Source: Siphonodentalium dalli (Eukaryota > Mollusca > Scaphopoda > Gadilida > Siphonodentaliidae). From it: a stretch of 64,000 nt of DNA. A program made the position numbers and the translations under genes. The stretch's first letter is position 1, and each line of letters opens with the position of its first letter. Under the pieces are notes generated by a model. It was not told where the DNA came from and ran no database searches. It worked only from the letters and a program-made list of their open reading frames with translations. Location: contig CP136066.1 in the NCBI GenBank assembly GCA_032622095.1, positions 135,065,917 to 135,129,916 of the forward strand, in the 5' to 3' direction. This document shows, piece after piece, positions 40,043 to 48,550 of the stretch.

Positions 40043-41301
40043 GACTTCCTGGATTCCTTCCTGCTTTTTTTCGAGTTGTTTTTTTGTTTTTTTTTTAATT
40101 TATTCATATTTTTGGTAACAGTATATTCATAGTATTACATATTTTTTAATATGAATACAAAAAACAATACAATACAAAATGTATATATATAACTTTATTT
40201 ACTTAATATCATTTATTCTTCGAGTTTTCGTTTTGCCACACGCAGGGGCCATTTCCATCCACTGACTTCAAGGAGAACAAGCTCTGCCCATCGTTCCACC
40301 GAGGGCAGAGTTTGCCTACCTAATGTTGGGTGTTCTTGAATGTCAGTGGGTGGATTTGTCTTCAACGAATGGCTGTATATGCAAATATACAATAGTATAT
40401 CGACTTCCTGGATTCCTTCCTACTTTTCTTCGAGTTTTCGTTTTGCCACACGCAGGGGCCATTTCCATCCACTGACTTCAAGGAGAACAAGTACTAAATG
40501 TCTTCCGATAACGATTATTTTGTAAGTTACTTTACTTGTCACTATTCTGTATATACGTGAAATGATTCTACGTGAAGAATGCAGCGATATTCACAGTAAA
40601 CCCCATTGAAATAGGAATTGGCCATTGCGATTGACCCCCTCCCATGGAGCCTGACGCATGCATATTACTACGAGCATAATTTTCATCACGCAGCAACTAA
40701 ATTATTGAAAACTCTGTCCCCTCTACTTTCTCACTCTCCCTCTCATTCTCTCTCTCTCTCTTATCTCTCTCTCTCTGCCTCCTGCTATCCCTAACACTAT
40801 CTTCCCGCTGTGTCCATCCCAACTTAAACTTAGTTACTTCTCCTTTAAAAAATATTATTTCTATTATTTCCCGTCTGATCGATACCCCCCCTCACTTATT
40901 GGGGAAGGGGCATGTCGCCAAAGAGGAGAAGACTTCATATAAGCCCTCGGGCTTGTTGTCTGATCCTCATTTCCATACATTATCTCTTATATGTTGTATA
41001 TTTATGTCATTTGTGTATTATGTGTATTATGTTTGGATTTGGAAATAAAAATATGTTTACACTAAGGAGAACAAGCTCTGCCCATCGTTCCACCGAGGGC
41101 AGAGTTTGCCTACCTAATGTTGGGTGTTCTTGAATGTCAGTGGGTGGATTTGTCTTCAACGAATGGCTGTATATGCAAATATACAACAAAAAATAGCATA
41201 TAGACTTGGATGTACCGGTCATTGCTAAAACTATGACAATAAACTGTCACAATAGTCAGCTCACAAGAGCAAGCTCTACTGAAAGAGCAGTGTGCTATGT
41301 A
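40043..41301. repeat. Dispersed short hairpin repeat in three copies, plus simple sequence
   Basis: ATCCACTGACTTCAAGGAGA and TTCTTGAATGTCAGTGGGTG are imperfect complements enclosing CTCTGCCC...GGGCAGAG, forming a hairpin of about 100 bp. A full copy lies at 40250-40360, a partial copy at 40440-40500 and the right half at 41060-41160. A (CT)n microsatellite lies at 40725-40790. At 41267-41301 the host sequence AGCTCTACTGAAAGAGCAGT precedes the Polinton insertion point. I see no gene. Confidence 0.65.
41296..41301. other. Polinton target-site duplication, left copy (TATGTA)
   Basis: TATGTA directly precedes the element. The right copy is CATGTA at 58813-58818. The uninterrupted sequence GTGCTATGTATAATATACAC at about 58942-58961 shows the same site without an insert. 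A 6-bp duplication is what is known for Polintons. Confidence 0.8.
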
Positions 41302-41590
41302 AGTAGTAATGGTGGGCACTATGGCCCAGTACCCCCCAGACATGGGCACTATGGCCCAGTACCCCCCAGACATGGGCACTATGGCCCAGTACCCCCCAGA
41401 CATGGGCACTATGGCCCATGGACCATAGTGCCCATGTCTGGGGGTACTGGGCCATAGTGCCCATGTCTGGGGGGTACTGGGCCATAGTGCCCATGTCTGG
41501 GGGGTACTGGGCCATAGTTCCCACCCTGAGGATAGATGTTCCTGTCATTGATGTGACATTTCTGATCGAAAAAATGAAAATGGACTTAGA
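41302..41590. repeat. Polinton left terminal inverted repeat with internal palindrome
   Basis: Starts AGTAGTAATGGTGGGCACTA. Positions 41314-41523 hold three and a half 30-bp units (GGGCACTATGGCCCAGTACC plus CCCCAGACAT), immediately followed by the same units inverted, so the terminus can fold on itself. The inner part, CCCTGAGGATAGATGTTCCT to TGGACTTAGA, is simple unique sequence. It matches the right repeat with a handful of differences. Confidence 0.95.
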
Positions 41591-41966
41591 CATTTTTTCA
41601 TTACTAATTTAAAGTTTGTATAATTCTGACCAGAGATGACACATCGACACGAACAGAATCAAATGGTGGGGGTCCTACAGTGAAAACGATTTTGTTGAAA
41701 TTTATCATTTTATTTTTCAAAAACAAGAACAAGAACAATGAACAATAATATATTATTATACATCAATAATATTAAAAAAGAACAATAATTTATGTACAAA
41801 ACAAGGTCTCAGATTTGAAGAAACTTAATTGAACATCCTACAACATCCTACGCTGAATCAATAACAAAAAGAGTCTATTTTGTGGAGTTGTTGACACATT
41901 CGTTGTTATCTGGTCGTCGTCTTCTTTGCGTTGTATGTATATCAGCCGTCGATGTCCTGGTGAAGT
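41591..41966. other. Non-coding segment between left terminus and protease gene
   Basis: AT-rich and without a frame. AATAAA on the minus strand (41714-41709), about 255 nt past the protease stop, is a plausible polyadenylation signal for the leftward gene block. No histone-type stem-loop is present here. Confidence 0.5.
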
Positions 41967-42440
41967 TTAATTCAACAGCAAATTTGCTTTTCTGTATAAT
42001 CGACCATAGTGCTTTCCAAACCATCGAACTATTGTTCTGTCATTCTTGAAGAAATCCCGAGAATTGAATAATATTTTCATCCTCTTTCCTTTCATCATGT
42101 GGTGAAGTGCGAATATACAATATAATCCACACACATTTGTCGCACGATGTTGATATCGTGTTGTATTCATAGTCCATGCTGATGAGTTCCTTTTTATGAA
42201 TGGTAACATATATCGTCTCGGTGGTGGTAGTCCAAATGAGTCGAAGTATACAGCTGATCTTCCCTTGAATAACAACAATGTCCAGTGTTCTCCTGGCTTA
42301 TCCGATGAGTGCGTGTTCACAATATATGCTTGAATATGCTGTGGTTTCTTCTCTGGTAACAGATCTCTAGCACAAACATGTGTGTTAAGTTTACACAACC
42401 AGGAATTGTCCAGAATATATTGAAGTTCAGCTGTCTGCAT
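41967..42440 (-). CDS. PRO: Adenovirus-type cysteine protease (Polinton PRO)
   Basis: This 157-residue protein matches the C5 (adenain-like) protease layout. The His lies in GEHWTLLLF (His52), the acidic residue in YFDSFG (Asp67) and the nucleophile Cys in NVCGLYC (Cys104). In Polintons and adenoviruses this enzyme matures virion proteins. It is the last gene of the leftward block. Its ATG overlaps the end of the upstream frame by 14 nt, typical of the packed arrangement here. Its length is ordinary for the Polinton protease and all catalytic residues are present. Confidence 0.92.
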   Translation of the reverse strand: MQTAELQYILDNSWLCKLNTHVCARDLLPEKKPQHIQAYIVNTHSSDKPGEHWTLLLFKGRSAVYFDSFGLPPPRRYMLPFIKRNSSAWTMNTTRYQHRATNVCGLYCIFALHHMMKGKRMKILFNSRDFFKNDRTIVRWFGKHYGRLYRKANLLLN

Positions 42441-42885
42441 CGTTGTAATTCTCTTTGACTCGCTGTGACCACATCAGAGTCCACTCTGCGTCGAATTTTT
42501 TGCGGTTGAGCTCCAAACTGTTTCTCAGATGATCATACATGATGAATGCTTCGAACTTCTCCTTGCAGTGTGGGTTTAACCACATCAGCTTCGGGAACCA
42601 TCTTTCCATAACATTGTATATGTCAATTTTAATCAGCGCTAAGTCGATAAACTGGTTTGTCCAATCATCAGTTGTAGAGAACAAACACAGAACATGTTCA
42701 CGTTGACTAGGATGTTCTATTTTACATCCTTCACAGTTTGCTGACACTTCCTTGCGAATAAGTTCTTGTAGTTCTTCAATCATAGCGTTGTTGAGTGTGT
42801 CCAAGATCAGGTTCCATCTCGGAGCAAAGTTTTGTGAACGTTGGTGTTCTTCATAGTAGTTCCATAGCTGTGATGTGAAATCCAT
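42427..42885 (-). CDS. Conserved Polinton protein with C-x2-C...HPSQ..H..C motif, unknown function
   Basis: A 152-residue acidic protein with a likely metal-binding cluster: CEGCKIEHPSQREHVLC (about residues 51-67), in which three Cys and two His could bind zinc. The rest is predicted helical and rich in Trp and aromatic residues. It lies between the major capsid gene (1 nt away) and the protease (14-nt overlap), so it is probably expressed with virion genes. I recall similar motifs in other Maverick elements, but no biochemical function is known to me. Confidence 0.75.
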   Translation of the reverse strand: MDFTSQLWNYYEEHQRSQNFAPRWNLILDTLNNAMIEELQELIRKEVSANCEGCKIEHPSQREHVLCLFSTTDDWTNQFIDLALIKIDIYNVMERWFPKLMWLNPHCKEKFEAFIMYDHLRNSLELNRKKFDAEWTLMWSQRVKENYNDADS

Positions 42886-42886
42886 C

Positions 42887-44191
42887 CTAATAGTCAGTAA
42901 GCACTTCTCTCAAAGCTGTGATCTCTATTTCACTGTCGAATTCAGCATACACCAAAACGTTGACGGCTGTAGTGAGAGCTGTCAAGAACTGAAGCTCCAA
43001 ACGCAGGTTCCCTGTCTTTATAGGATGTAGATGTCCCTCGTCACTTCCTTGGTCCGGTGTCAAGTCGAAACCCCACAAACAATATCCATTCATATATTCT
43101 TTTAAATTAATGCCAATTGATTTGTTAACACCAAACATTCCTAAAGATTGATACAAAGATAAATATGATCTGAGACATTGTTTTGTTGCGAAGTTTGGTT
43201 CAAATGGACGGTTATGTATTGTATGACCGTCTTGACTAACTTCCAATTTATTCAAACTGAAATGTTTGAAGTGGAATGGATTGGTACCCAAATCTCCATT
43301 CATATCTTTATTTTCGACCAACGCAATAAAAATTCTCTTTGGTAATTGTCCTTGAAATAAGTGGTCTTCAATTTTTGATCTAAGTCCAGTACTAATTGTG
43401 AAAGTTTTTATTTCTACTCGTCTGATAGGTATTTTCATTTTTGACTGGACAATTTCTTGATTTAATTTATTTGAGACCGCTGGAAAGAGACTAACTGTTC
43501 TGACATGGAACACTGCTGATTCGAAAACAATTTGTCCATCCTCGGCGCCAATGAGGCAAAATTTTGATGGTGATCTGTTTAATCTGATACGAATTTCAAT
43601 TCCATTTGGTAAATATTTTTCTTGAAGAAACAGATCAGTGTGTAAGCGTCCACATAGTTCAACAATTTTACTACCACCGATCAAACTTTCTCTAGAAGTT
43701 AATCCAGCATTAGTACCACCTTTGGTACTCTCTTCAAAATGTTCTGCTGTATCGCCATACCACATTTCTAAATTTGCTAATTGATTATCTTTATATTCTG
43801 GAGAGTATCCCAACAGATTTTCGAAATATGCTCGGTATGGGTAAGTGTCAGAATTCGAAGTTATCAATTTGTTGTTCAAGTAAACATCGATACTGCTGAA
43901 CATACTATGAAAAAAATTGTTAACAGGTGCTAATTCCGTACCAGCATCCAAATTAGTTCCATCTTTTTTTGTAATTTTGAATTTCACATAAAGATAAGAT
44001 TGATTAATATCTGTCCACTTTTCGGTTTGAGATGGTATGACAAACTCTATCGGAGCAGAATTATTCAGCGGTGCAATCGGATGATTTTCGATCCACTGCG
44101 ATTCTGACATTGTAGCCACCGTTGGTGGAACATGTGTTATATCAAGTTCCGATTTATTGCATTCGCATGATCCATTTACCATTTGTGCCAT
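42887..44191 (-). CDS. MCP: Major capsid protein, double jelly-roll (Polinton MCP)
   Basis: A 434-residue protein with the hallmarks of the Polinton major capsid family. N-terminal phrases include VPPTVATMSESQWIENHPIA (about residues 21-40), IEFVIPSQTEKWTDINQSYL and VNNFFHSMFSSIDVYLNN, then SNSDTYPYRAYFENLLGYS. In databases the family is often labelled F54H12.2-like. Predicted role: trimeric double jelly-roll capsomer of an icosahedral shell. The frame is uninterrupted. It sits 2 nt after the small core-like gene and 1 nt before the zinc-motif gene. Confidence 0.9.
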   Translation of the reverse strand: MAQMVNGSCECNKSELDITHVPPTVATMSESQWIENHPIAPLNNSAPIEFVIPSQTEKWTDINQSYLYVKFKITKKDGTNLDAGTELAPVNNFFHSMFSSIDVYLNNKLITSNSDTYPYRAYFENLLGYSPEYKDNQLANLEMWYGDTAEHFEESTKGGTNAGLTSRESLIGGSKIVELCGRLHTDLFLQEKYLPNGIEIRIRLNRSPSKFCLIGAEDGQIVFESAVFHVRTVSLFPAVSNKLNQEIVQSKMKIPIRRVEIKTFTISTGLRSKIEDHLFQGQLPKRIFIALVENKDMNGDLGTNPFHFKHFSLNKLEVSQDGHTIHNRPFEPNFATKQCLRSYLSLYQSLGMFGVNKSIGINLKEYMNGYCLWGFDLTPDQGSDEGHLHPIKTGNLRLELQFLTALTTAVNVLVYAEFDSEIEITALREVLTDY

Positions 44192-44193
44192 GA

Positions 44194-44568
44194 TTAATCA
44201 AAAATATCAAGAGCTTGACTGCTAGGATGTTTTTTCGACTGACTTTTTCGGCGTTTGACAGCTGAATGATTCATTTTTGAATTCGCTACTCTTTTTCTAG
44301 GTTTTTGTCTCGAGTTCAAAATTTGATTTTTAGCTTGTGTTCCAAAAGATTTAAAAGCTTTTTTACCTTCAGACATCAACGCTTCTTTCGGACTTTTACC
44401 TTGATTAATAATTTCATCTGCAACACCAAAAGTGTGTTTTTTCGCAAGTTGTAAAGCTGTCCGACCAATCGGTTTTAGAAATGGTACAGCAGATCTCATA
44501 AGTGATTTGAAAATTGAACCAATACCGTTACCATATTGCCGTGGTACGCCTCTATACACGGGGAACAT
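44194..44568 (-). CDS. Small basic virion-core-like protein
   Basis: A 124-residue very basic protein. The N-terminal region (about residues 14-45) is a glycine-containing amphipathic or hydrophobic segment (GIGSIFKSLMRSAVPFLKPI). The C-terminal half is rich in Lys, Arg and Ser with RQKPRKRV and KRRKSQSKK, a DNA-binding or nuclear-targeting type of tail. Position between the two capsid genes and composition suggest a minor virion or core protein, comparable in style to adenovirus core or membrane-active proteins. That comparison rests on composition and context, not on recognised homology. Confidence 0.7.
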   Translation of the reverse strand: MFPVYRGVPRQYGNGIGSIFKSLMRSAVPFLKPIGRTALQLAKKHTFGVADEIINQGKSPKEALMSEGKKAFKSFGTQAKNQILNSRQKPRKRVANSKMNHSAVKRRKSQSKKHPSSQALDIFD

Positions 44569-44573
44569 TGTTT

Positions 44574-45425
44574 TTAGAACTCCTCTCGTTTTCTGAAATG
44601 CAGCTTCGCCAAAGACTTACCACCAATAAACTGAATTGATTTTCCTGTGTCGCCACTTATATTTACACTAATTTTGTCAAAGTATGACTTTGAAACTGGA
44701 ACATAATGTAAATTTAAAAATTCATGTTTTACATGTAATCCGTCGATATCTCTTTTAATTCTGAAAGAAACAACTCGTAAAATTTGTACTTCAACATTTC
44801 CAACAATTGTGAAATCGGCAATATCAGAATAAACAAACATTTGATTATGACCAACAAACAAATCTACACCAAACGGAAATCTACTATTTGAATAAAAATC
44901 TTCAGAAGTGTTTTCAGTTTTGTAACCCAACTTGTGCAAAAGACATTGTGGTAATTCAATTCCTAGTTTTGGGATACTTAAACTCTTGCGAACAATTTTC
45001 ACACGTTTTGTAACTTTTGAGTACTTGATGTGAAATCCGTATTCGTTTTGCAATGCTTCTCCAAGTGTTTCATCAATTACATCTTGCATTGTATCAAGTA
45101 AATCTGTCGCAGAGGTATACGAACCTTCTCGTATCTGTATTTCAAGTGCATGAACGTCATCAGGTCTCTTAAACATCTTTTCTTCAAAACGATTTTTAAG
45201 AACAGACAGTATTATTGCATCAGTTGTAATCAAATTGAATTTACACGAATCCCCTGTAACATTGTATGTTTCTGAAGGTGTTATCAGTTCGACTAATGCA
45301 ACTTCCCATTTTTCTTTATCAATTTGAATTGGTTTTGGTAATTGTACAGTAAAACAACATTGAGTATTGTTTGGATACATTACCATTGAACTGTCGCTCG
45401 GAATTGTAATGTAGAAAGAATTCAT
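44574..45425 (-). CDS. mCP: Minor capsid (penton-like) protein, single jelly-roll
   Basis: A 283-residue protein. Its N-terminus, FYITIPSDSSMVMYPNNTQC then FTVQLPKPIQIDKEKWEVAL and ELITPSETYNV, is the pattern of the Polinton minor capsid protein, which is predicted to have a single jelly-roll and to occupy five-fold vertices. The remainder is beta-rich. The ATG overlaps the preceding membrane-protein gene by 4 nt. The frame is uninterrupted and of usual length. Confidence 0.85.
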   Translation of the reverse strand: MNSFYITIPSDSSMVMYPNNTQCCFTVQLPKPIQIDKEKWEVALVELITPSETYNVTGDSCKFNLITTDAIILSVLKNRFEEKMFKRPDDVHALEIQIREGSYTSATDLLDTMQDVIDETLGEALQNEYGFHIKYSKVTKRVKIVRKSLSIPKLGIELPQCLLHKLGYKTENTSEDFYSNSRFPFGVDLFVGHNQMFVYSDIADFTIVGNVEVQILRVVSFRIKRDIDGLHVKHEFLNLHYVPVSKSYFDKISVNISGDTGKSIQFIGGKSLAKLHFRKREEF

Positions 45426-45685
45426 ACTTTCAAAATTTCTGTCGACTGATTTTTCAAATATTTCAAACGCGGTGTTGGTAAAATGTATCCCAAAGAACTA
45501 CTGAGTAAAATTAACCACAGTTCGTTATTTTCACTTTGTAAACTTAAATGAACAATTGCTGTAGCGATTATACCAACAATTATAATAATTTGTGTAAAAT
45601 ATGTTACTTGATTTTTTGCAATTTTTTCTCCACAGATTTGAAATTGTGATGGAACATCCAGATCAACTGAACCATTTTGAGCCAT
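45422..45685 (-). CDS. Small membrane protein conserved beside the penton gene
   Basis: Predicted 87 residues from the ATG at 45685 (MAQNGSVDLD). Longer frames upstream only reread the integrase tail in another frame. A polar N-terminus with FQICGEKIAKN is followed by two hydrophobic segments: FTQIIIIVGIIATAIVHLSL and LWLILLSSSLGYILP. A short basic tail follows. Two membrane spans and a place just ahead of the minor capsid gene are recurrent in Polintons as I recall them. A virion-membrane or assembly role is inferred. Confidence 0.7.
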   Translation of the reverse strand: MAQNGSVDLDVPSQFQICGEKIAKNQVTYFTQIIIIVGIIATAIVHLSLQSENNELWLILLSSSLGYILPTPRLKYLKNQSTEILKV

Positions 45686-45695
45686 GTTAAAAGTT

Positions 45696-46022
45696 TTATA
45701 CCAAATTTGTGGCAGGAATCCAACTGTCAAATTTTTTAGGATAACCAGCCCAATGAACTTTAATTTCTCTAACTGATTTACCAGCAACTTTTCTTGAACG
45801 TTTACCAACAACTGATTCAATTTCGTAAACTTTATTATCTTTTATATGTTGAATTTCTTTACCATAAAATGATCCTGCGATGTTTTCACCATCTAAATCT
45901 ACTAATTTGTAAGTTAATGGTGTACTTTTACAAACTCTACTAATTTTGAAAATTTCTTTTGTCCAATTTGGAAGATATCCTTTATCAAAAGTTCTCTTTG
46001 TTTTATTTATTCTAACAAAATC
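45696..46022 (-). pseudogene. INT: Integrase C-terminal region cut off by an in-frame stop
   Basis: The integrase frame continues in phase after a TGA at 46025-46023, for about 108 codons to a TAA at 45698-45696. This part holds the SH3-like basic segment and then a chromodomain ending in the HWAGYPKKFDSW pattern, as in other Polinton integrases. A single base change in one codon is enough to explain the break. There are no further stops or shifts, so loss is recent or the stop is suppressed. Confidence 0.85.
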
Positions 46023-46790
46023 TCAAACTTTCAAGATCTTATCTTTTTTCGTTTTTAACTTTCCATAAAGATTTCTGGAAACTTCAATTTCATTTTCTCG
46101 AGTTACTAAAACTGGTGCCATCTTAATACTTCTATGAAAACTTTTGTTGTAAGAATTCACAAAATCGTGCAAAACATCATTGTATTTCAAAGTTTGATTA
46201 TGTGTAAAATATTTCCACATCTTTGTTTTCAATGTCCGTTGAAAACGTTCAACTATACTTGCTTTTGTCTCTGGATTCTCTGTTGTGAAAAAATGAATTT
46301 TCTTAGATTTCAAAAATTGTAAAAATAATTTATTTTTGAATTCGGAACCTTTGTCAGATTGAAATGAAACTGGTTTTCGTTTTGATGATTTGAGAATTTT
46401 CTGAAATGTTTTAACTAAAGTTTTACCAGTTTTGTCTTTAATTTTTTCAACCCATGCAAATTTTGAGAACACATCAATAACACAAAGTAAATATCTGTAA
46501 TTGTCATTGTGCTTTTGCAAAGTTTTCAAATCTGCCAAATCAGCTTGCCACTGAATATCAATTCCTGCAACAATAGTTTTACGTCTGCGAAATTTCCGAA
46601 CAATTGGTTTGTGCAAAGTATATGTTTTTTGCCATTGTAACCATTTTTTAACATCTGAAAGTTTAATTTTGTTATTTGTTTCTTTCGCATTTTTAAAAAG
46701 TTGATTTGCTCCACTGAAACCACCAACTTCTTTTGGATTGTAGTAAATTTCAGTTAGAAGTTTGTCAAATTTTATGTAAGTGGGGACCAT
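46023..46790 (-). CDS. INT: Retroviral-type integrase, catalytic part (prematurely terminated)
   Basis: A 255-residue product. The N-terminal region with IYYNPKEVGGFSGANQLF is typical of Polinton integrases. A DDE catalytic core follows, with Asp84 (WQADLADL), Asp146 (FQSDKGSEF) and Glu181 (ASIVERFQR), the last two 35 residues apart as expected. Role: insertion of the linear element ends into host DNA. It ends at an in-frame TGA just before the chromodomain region. The ATG overlaps the end of the upstream gene by 19 nt. The catalytic triad is intact, so a shortened enzyme could in principle be made but would lack target-chromatin contacts. Confidence 0.9.
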   Translation of the reverse strand: MVPTYIKFDKLLTEIYYNPKEVGGFSGANQLFKNAKETNNKIKLSDVKKWLQWQKTYTLHKPIVRKFRRRKTIVAGIDIQWQADLADLKTLQKHNDNYRYLLCVIDVFSKFAWVEKIKDKTGKTLVKTFQKILKSSKRKPVSFQSDKGSEFKNKLFLQFLKSKKIHFFTTENPETKASIVERFQRTLKTKMWKYFTHNQTLKYNDVLHDFVNSYNKSFHRSIKMAPVLVTRENEIEVSRNLYGKLKTKKDKILKV

Positions 46791-47491
46791 TCTTTCAAAA
46801 TAGATTTTCTGGCTTTAGGAAAACTTTGAGGTGTGAAAATATCAACTGAACGTTTTCTTGACTTGCCACTGCTAGGAGTTGCATGAGGTGTATGAAACTC
46901 ATCACCAGTGTGACCTTTTAAATGTCTTTGTATCCACAACCATCGATTCCTGTTACCTACATAATCTTGTGGTACATTAAGTTCCCCCAATCCACGTAGG
47001 AATGTTTCATAACCAACTGGGTCAAAACCTTTTCGGTGACGAACAACATCGTTTATCAAATCAATTATATTTGATCCAGTAACTGTTTCTGTTCCATAAA
47101 TTAATTGTCCACGATCATCCCATCTAAGTTTAGGATTAGTTGACAACAATGTTAAAATTTGTTGTGCTTTACCATGAAGTTTAGATGGAACACTTTCCAA
47201 TATATGTTCACTCATGTTCCCAAAGTTTTCAGATAACTTTTGTTCAGGTAAACTGAATTTTGAATTTAAAGATTTTTGTGAAGTTTTCAATTTGTACAAA
47301 TTTTCTCCAAATAACTGTGACTTTTCTGATTCAGAAATATTTTTATCATAAACTGATTTCAATTCTTTGTAAGAATCTGAAACATTTGAAATTGCAGGAT
47401 CAGGAGGTAATTGAGGTTTATTCATTTCTGACATTTTCCATTGTTTGAAATCTTCCAACATTCTGAATGGTACAATAACCATTTTCTTCAT
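46772..47491 (-). CDS. Conserved Polinton protein of unknown function (upstream of integrase)
   Basis: A 239-residue soluble protein. The N-terminal half is helical and charged. A conserved-looking region follows from about residue 100: VPSKLHGKAQQILTLLSTN, LRWDDRGQLIYG, GSNIIDLINDVVRHRKGFDP and LNVPQDYVGNRNRW. I recall this pattern as recurrent in Maverick elements, always without a known function. The C-terminus is basic with GKSRKRS, a possible nuclear signal. It overlaps the integrase start by 19 nt. Confidence 0.75.
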   Translation of the reverse strand: MKKMVIVPFRMLEDFKQWKMSEMNKPQLPPDPAISNVSDSYKELKSVYDKNISESEKSQLFGENLYKLKTSQKSLNSKFSLPEQKLSENFGNMSEHILESVPSKLHGKAQQILTLLSTNPKLRWDDRGQLIYGTETVTGSNIIDLINDVVRHRKGFDPVGYETFLRGLGELNVPQDYVGNRNRWLWIQRHLKGHTGDEFHTPHATPSSGKSRKRSVDIFTPQSFPKARKSILKEWSPLT

Positions 47492-47511
47492 ATTTATTTG
47501 AGATTTAGTTT

Positions 47512-47874
47512 TTACAAAATATTTTTAACAACTGCACCTAATGTTTTGCTAATCAATGGAGCAAGAAATAATAATGGTAAAAAGCCACCTTTTTGATTCA
47601 AAATTTTCTTCTTTTGTTGCAAAGGTTTGTTCTTGTCTGCAAGATATCTGATAAGTTTACGCTTCGAATGTAACTTGCGGTTCTGAGCTTCATTCAGTTT
47701 TACATTACCTTTTAAAAGATTTTGACAACATTCTGAAATGCAATCCATCACTTGTTTCGGAGCATCGTTGATCATTTTCTTTTTATATGCAGATGGAACT
47801 TTACTCATTGCAACAATCAACTCCCCATATTTTTTTATCAGCGGTACTTTCCGGCTCTTAGTTTTTGAAGGCAT
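47512..47874 (-). CDS. Small basic protein with C-terminal glycine-hydrophobic tail
   Basis: 120 residues from the ATG at 47874; an earlier in-frame GTG would add only two. The centre is Lys/Arg-rich (LNEAQNRKLHSKRKLIRYLA, NKPLQQKKKIL), followed by NQKGGFLPLLFLAPLI. Three Cys cluster in the middle. This pattern, basic then KGGFL plus hydrophobic, is common in Polinton small proteins. It is also echoed by the next gene upstream (KLILQRGGSGFLGG). A virion-core or membrane-active role is inferred from composition only. Confidence 0.7.
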   Translation of the reverse strand: MPSKTKSRKVPLIKKYGELIVAMSKVPSAYKKKMINDAPKQVMDCISECCQNLLKGNVKLNEAQNRKLHSKRKLIRYLADKNKPLQQKKKILNQKGGFLPLLFLAPLISKTLGAVVKNIL

Positions 47875-47928
47875 CTTCACAGTCTAAGTAGTTGTCTCAA
47901 AATGAGCAGAAAAATTATGTTTCATCTT

Positions 47929-48516
47929 TTATCTTTTCTGATTGAACCATTCTAAAGCTTCGAATGCCGATTTCGATGCATCAGACAACGGCATAAATTT
48001 AGAAAATTCAAGATCAATAACTGGTTTTTTTTTTAACGGTTGATGTTGAGGGTTCTGCTGAGAAGGTATAGGTGTAAATTTAGAATGTTGATTTTGTTGA
48101 GTTTGCATCGGTGTAAACTTTGAATGATTTAGAGAAAGCTTTGTTTTACGTTTAGATTCTTTTTGATTACCCCTTTGTTGTGTTTGCATCAGTGTAATCT
48201 TTGAACGTTTTGGAGAAACCTTTGATTTACTTTTAGATTGTCTACCAGTTTGTTCAAATGAATTTTTCAAAAGACTTCTAATTAAAACTCCCCCAAGGAA
48301 CCCACTACCACCTCGTTGTAAAATTAATTTGCGTTTTGTTTCCATATCAGTTGATCGATCAGAGATTTTTTTAAGAACATTTTTATTTCTCTGAAAAAAC
48401 TTTTTTGTCTGTGATGGTAATTTCCAATCTTGTTCAAGAAATAATTCAGCTGCAAAAGTGAAGAAATTTATAATTTGTGACAGTTCATCATGACTAAACA
48501 TCTCGGTGGACGACAT
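47929..48516 (-). CDS. Basic repeat-containing small virion-type protein
   Basis: 195 residues from the ATG at 48516 (MSSTEMFSHDE), chosen because an earlier ATG at 48585 lies inside the ATPase gene. The N-terminal third is helical. The segment KRKLILQRGGSGFLGGVLIR resembles the tail of the neighbouring 120-residue protein. A basic low-complexity region follows with an imperfect repeat (KITLMQTQQ, KFTPMQTQQ, KFTPIPSQQ). The end, LEFSKFMPLSDASKSAFEAL, is more ordered. The repeat looks like internal duplication. Function unknown; probably a structural or DNA-associated protein. Confidence 0.7.
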   Translation of the reverse strand: MSSTEMFSHDELSQIINFFTFAAELFLEQDWKLPSQTKKFFQRNKNVLKKISDRSTDMETKRKLILQRGGSGFLGGVLIRSLLKNSFEQTGRQSKSKSKVSPKRSKITLMQTQQRGNQKESKRKTKLSLNHSKFTPMQTQQNQHSKFTPIPSQQNPQHQPLKKKPVIDLEFSKFMPLSDASKSAFEALEWFNQKR

Positions 48517-48550
48517 GGTTCTAAAATGAAAAAAGTAACAACAACTGAAT

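Noticed and set aside
41206-41612. Frames rich in HYGPVPPRHG or MSGGYWAIVP, also at 58410-58830
   Set aside because: They are translations of the 30-bp units in the Polinton terminal repeats.
45686-45820. N-terminal extension of the membrane-protein frame upstream of 45685
   Set aside because: It re-reads the integrase chromodomain in another frame. The ATG at 45685, just past the integrase stop, starts the conserved-looking part.
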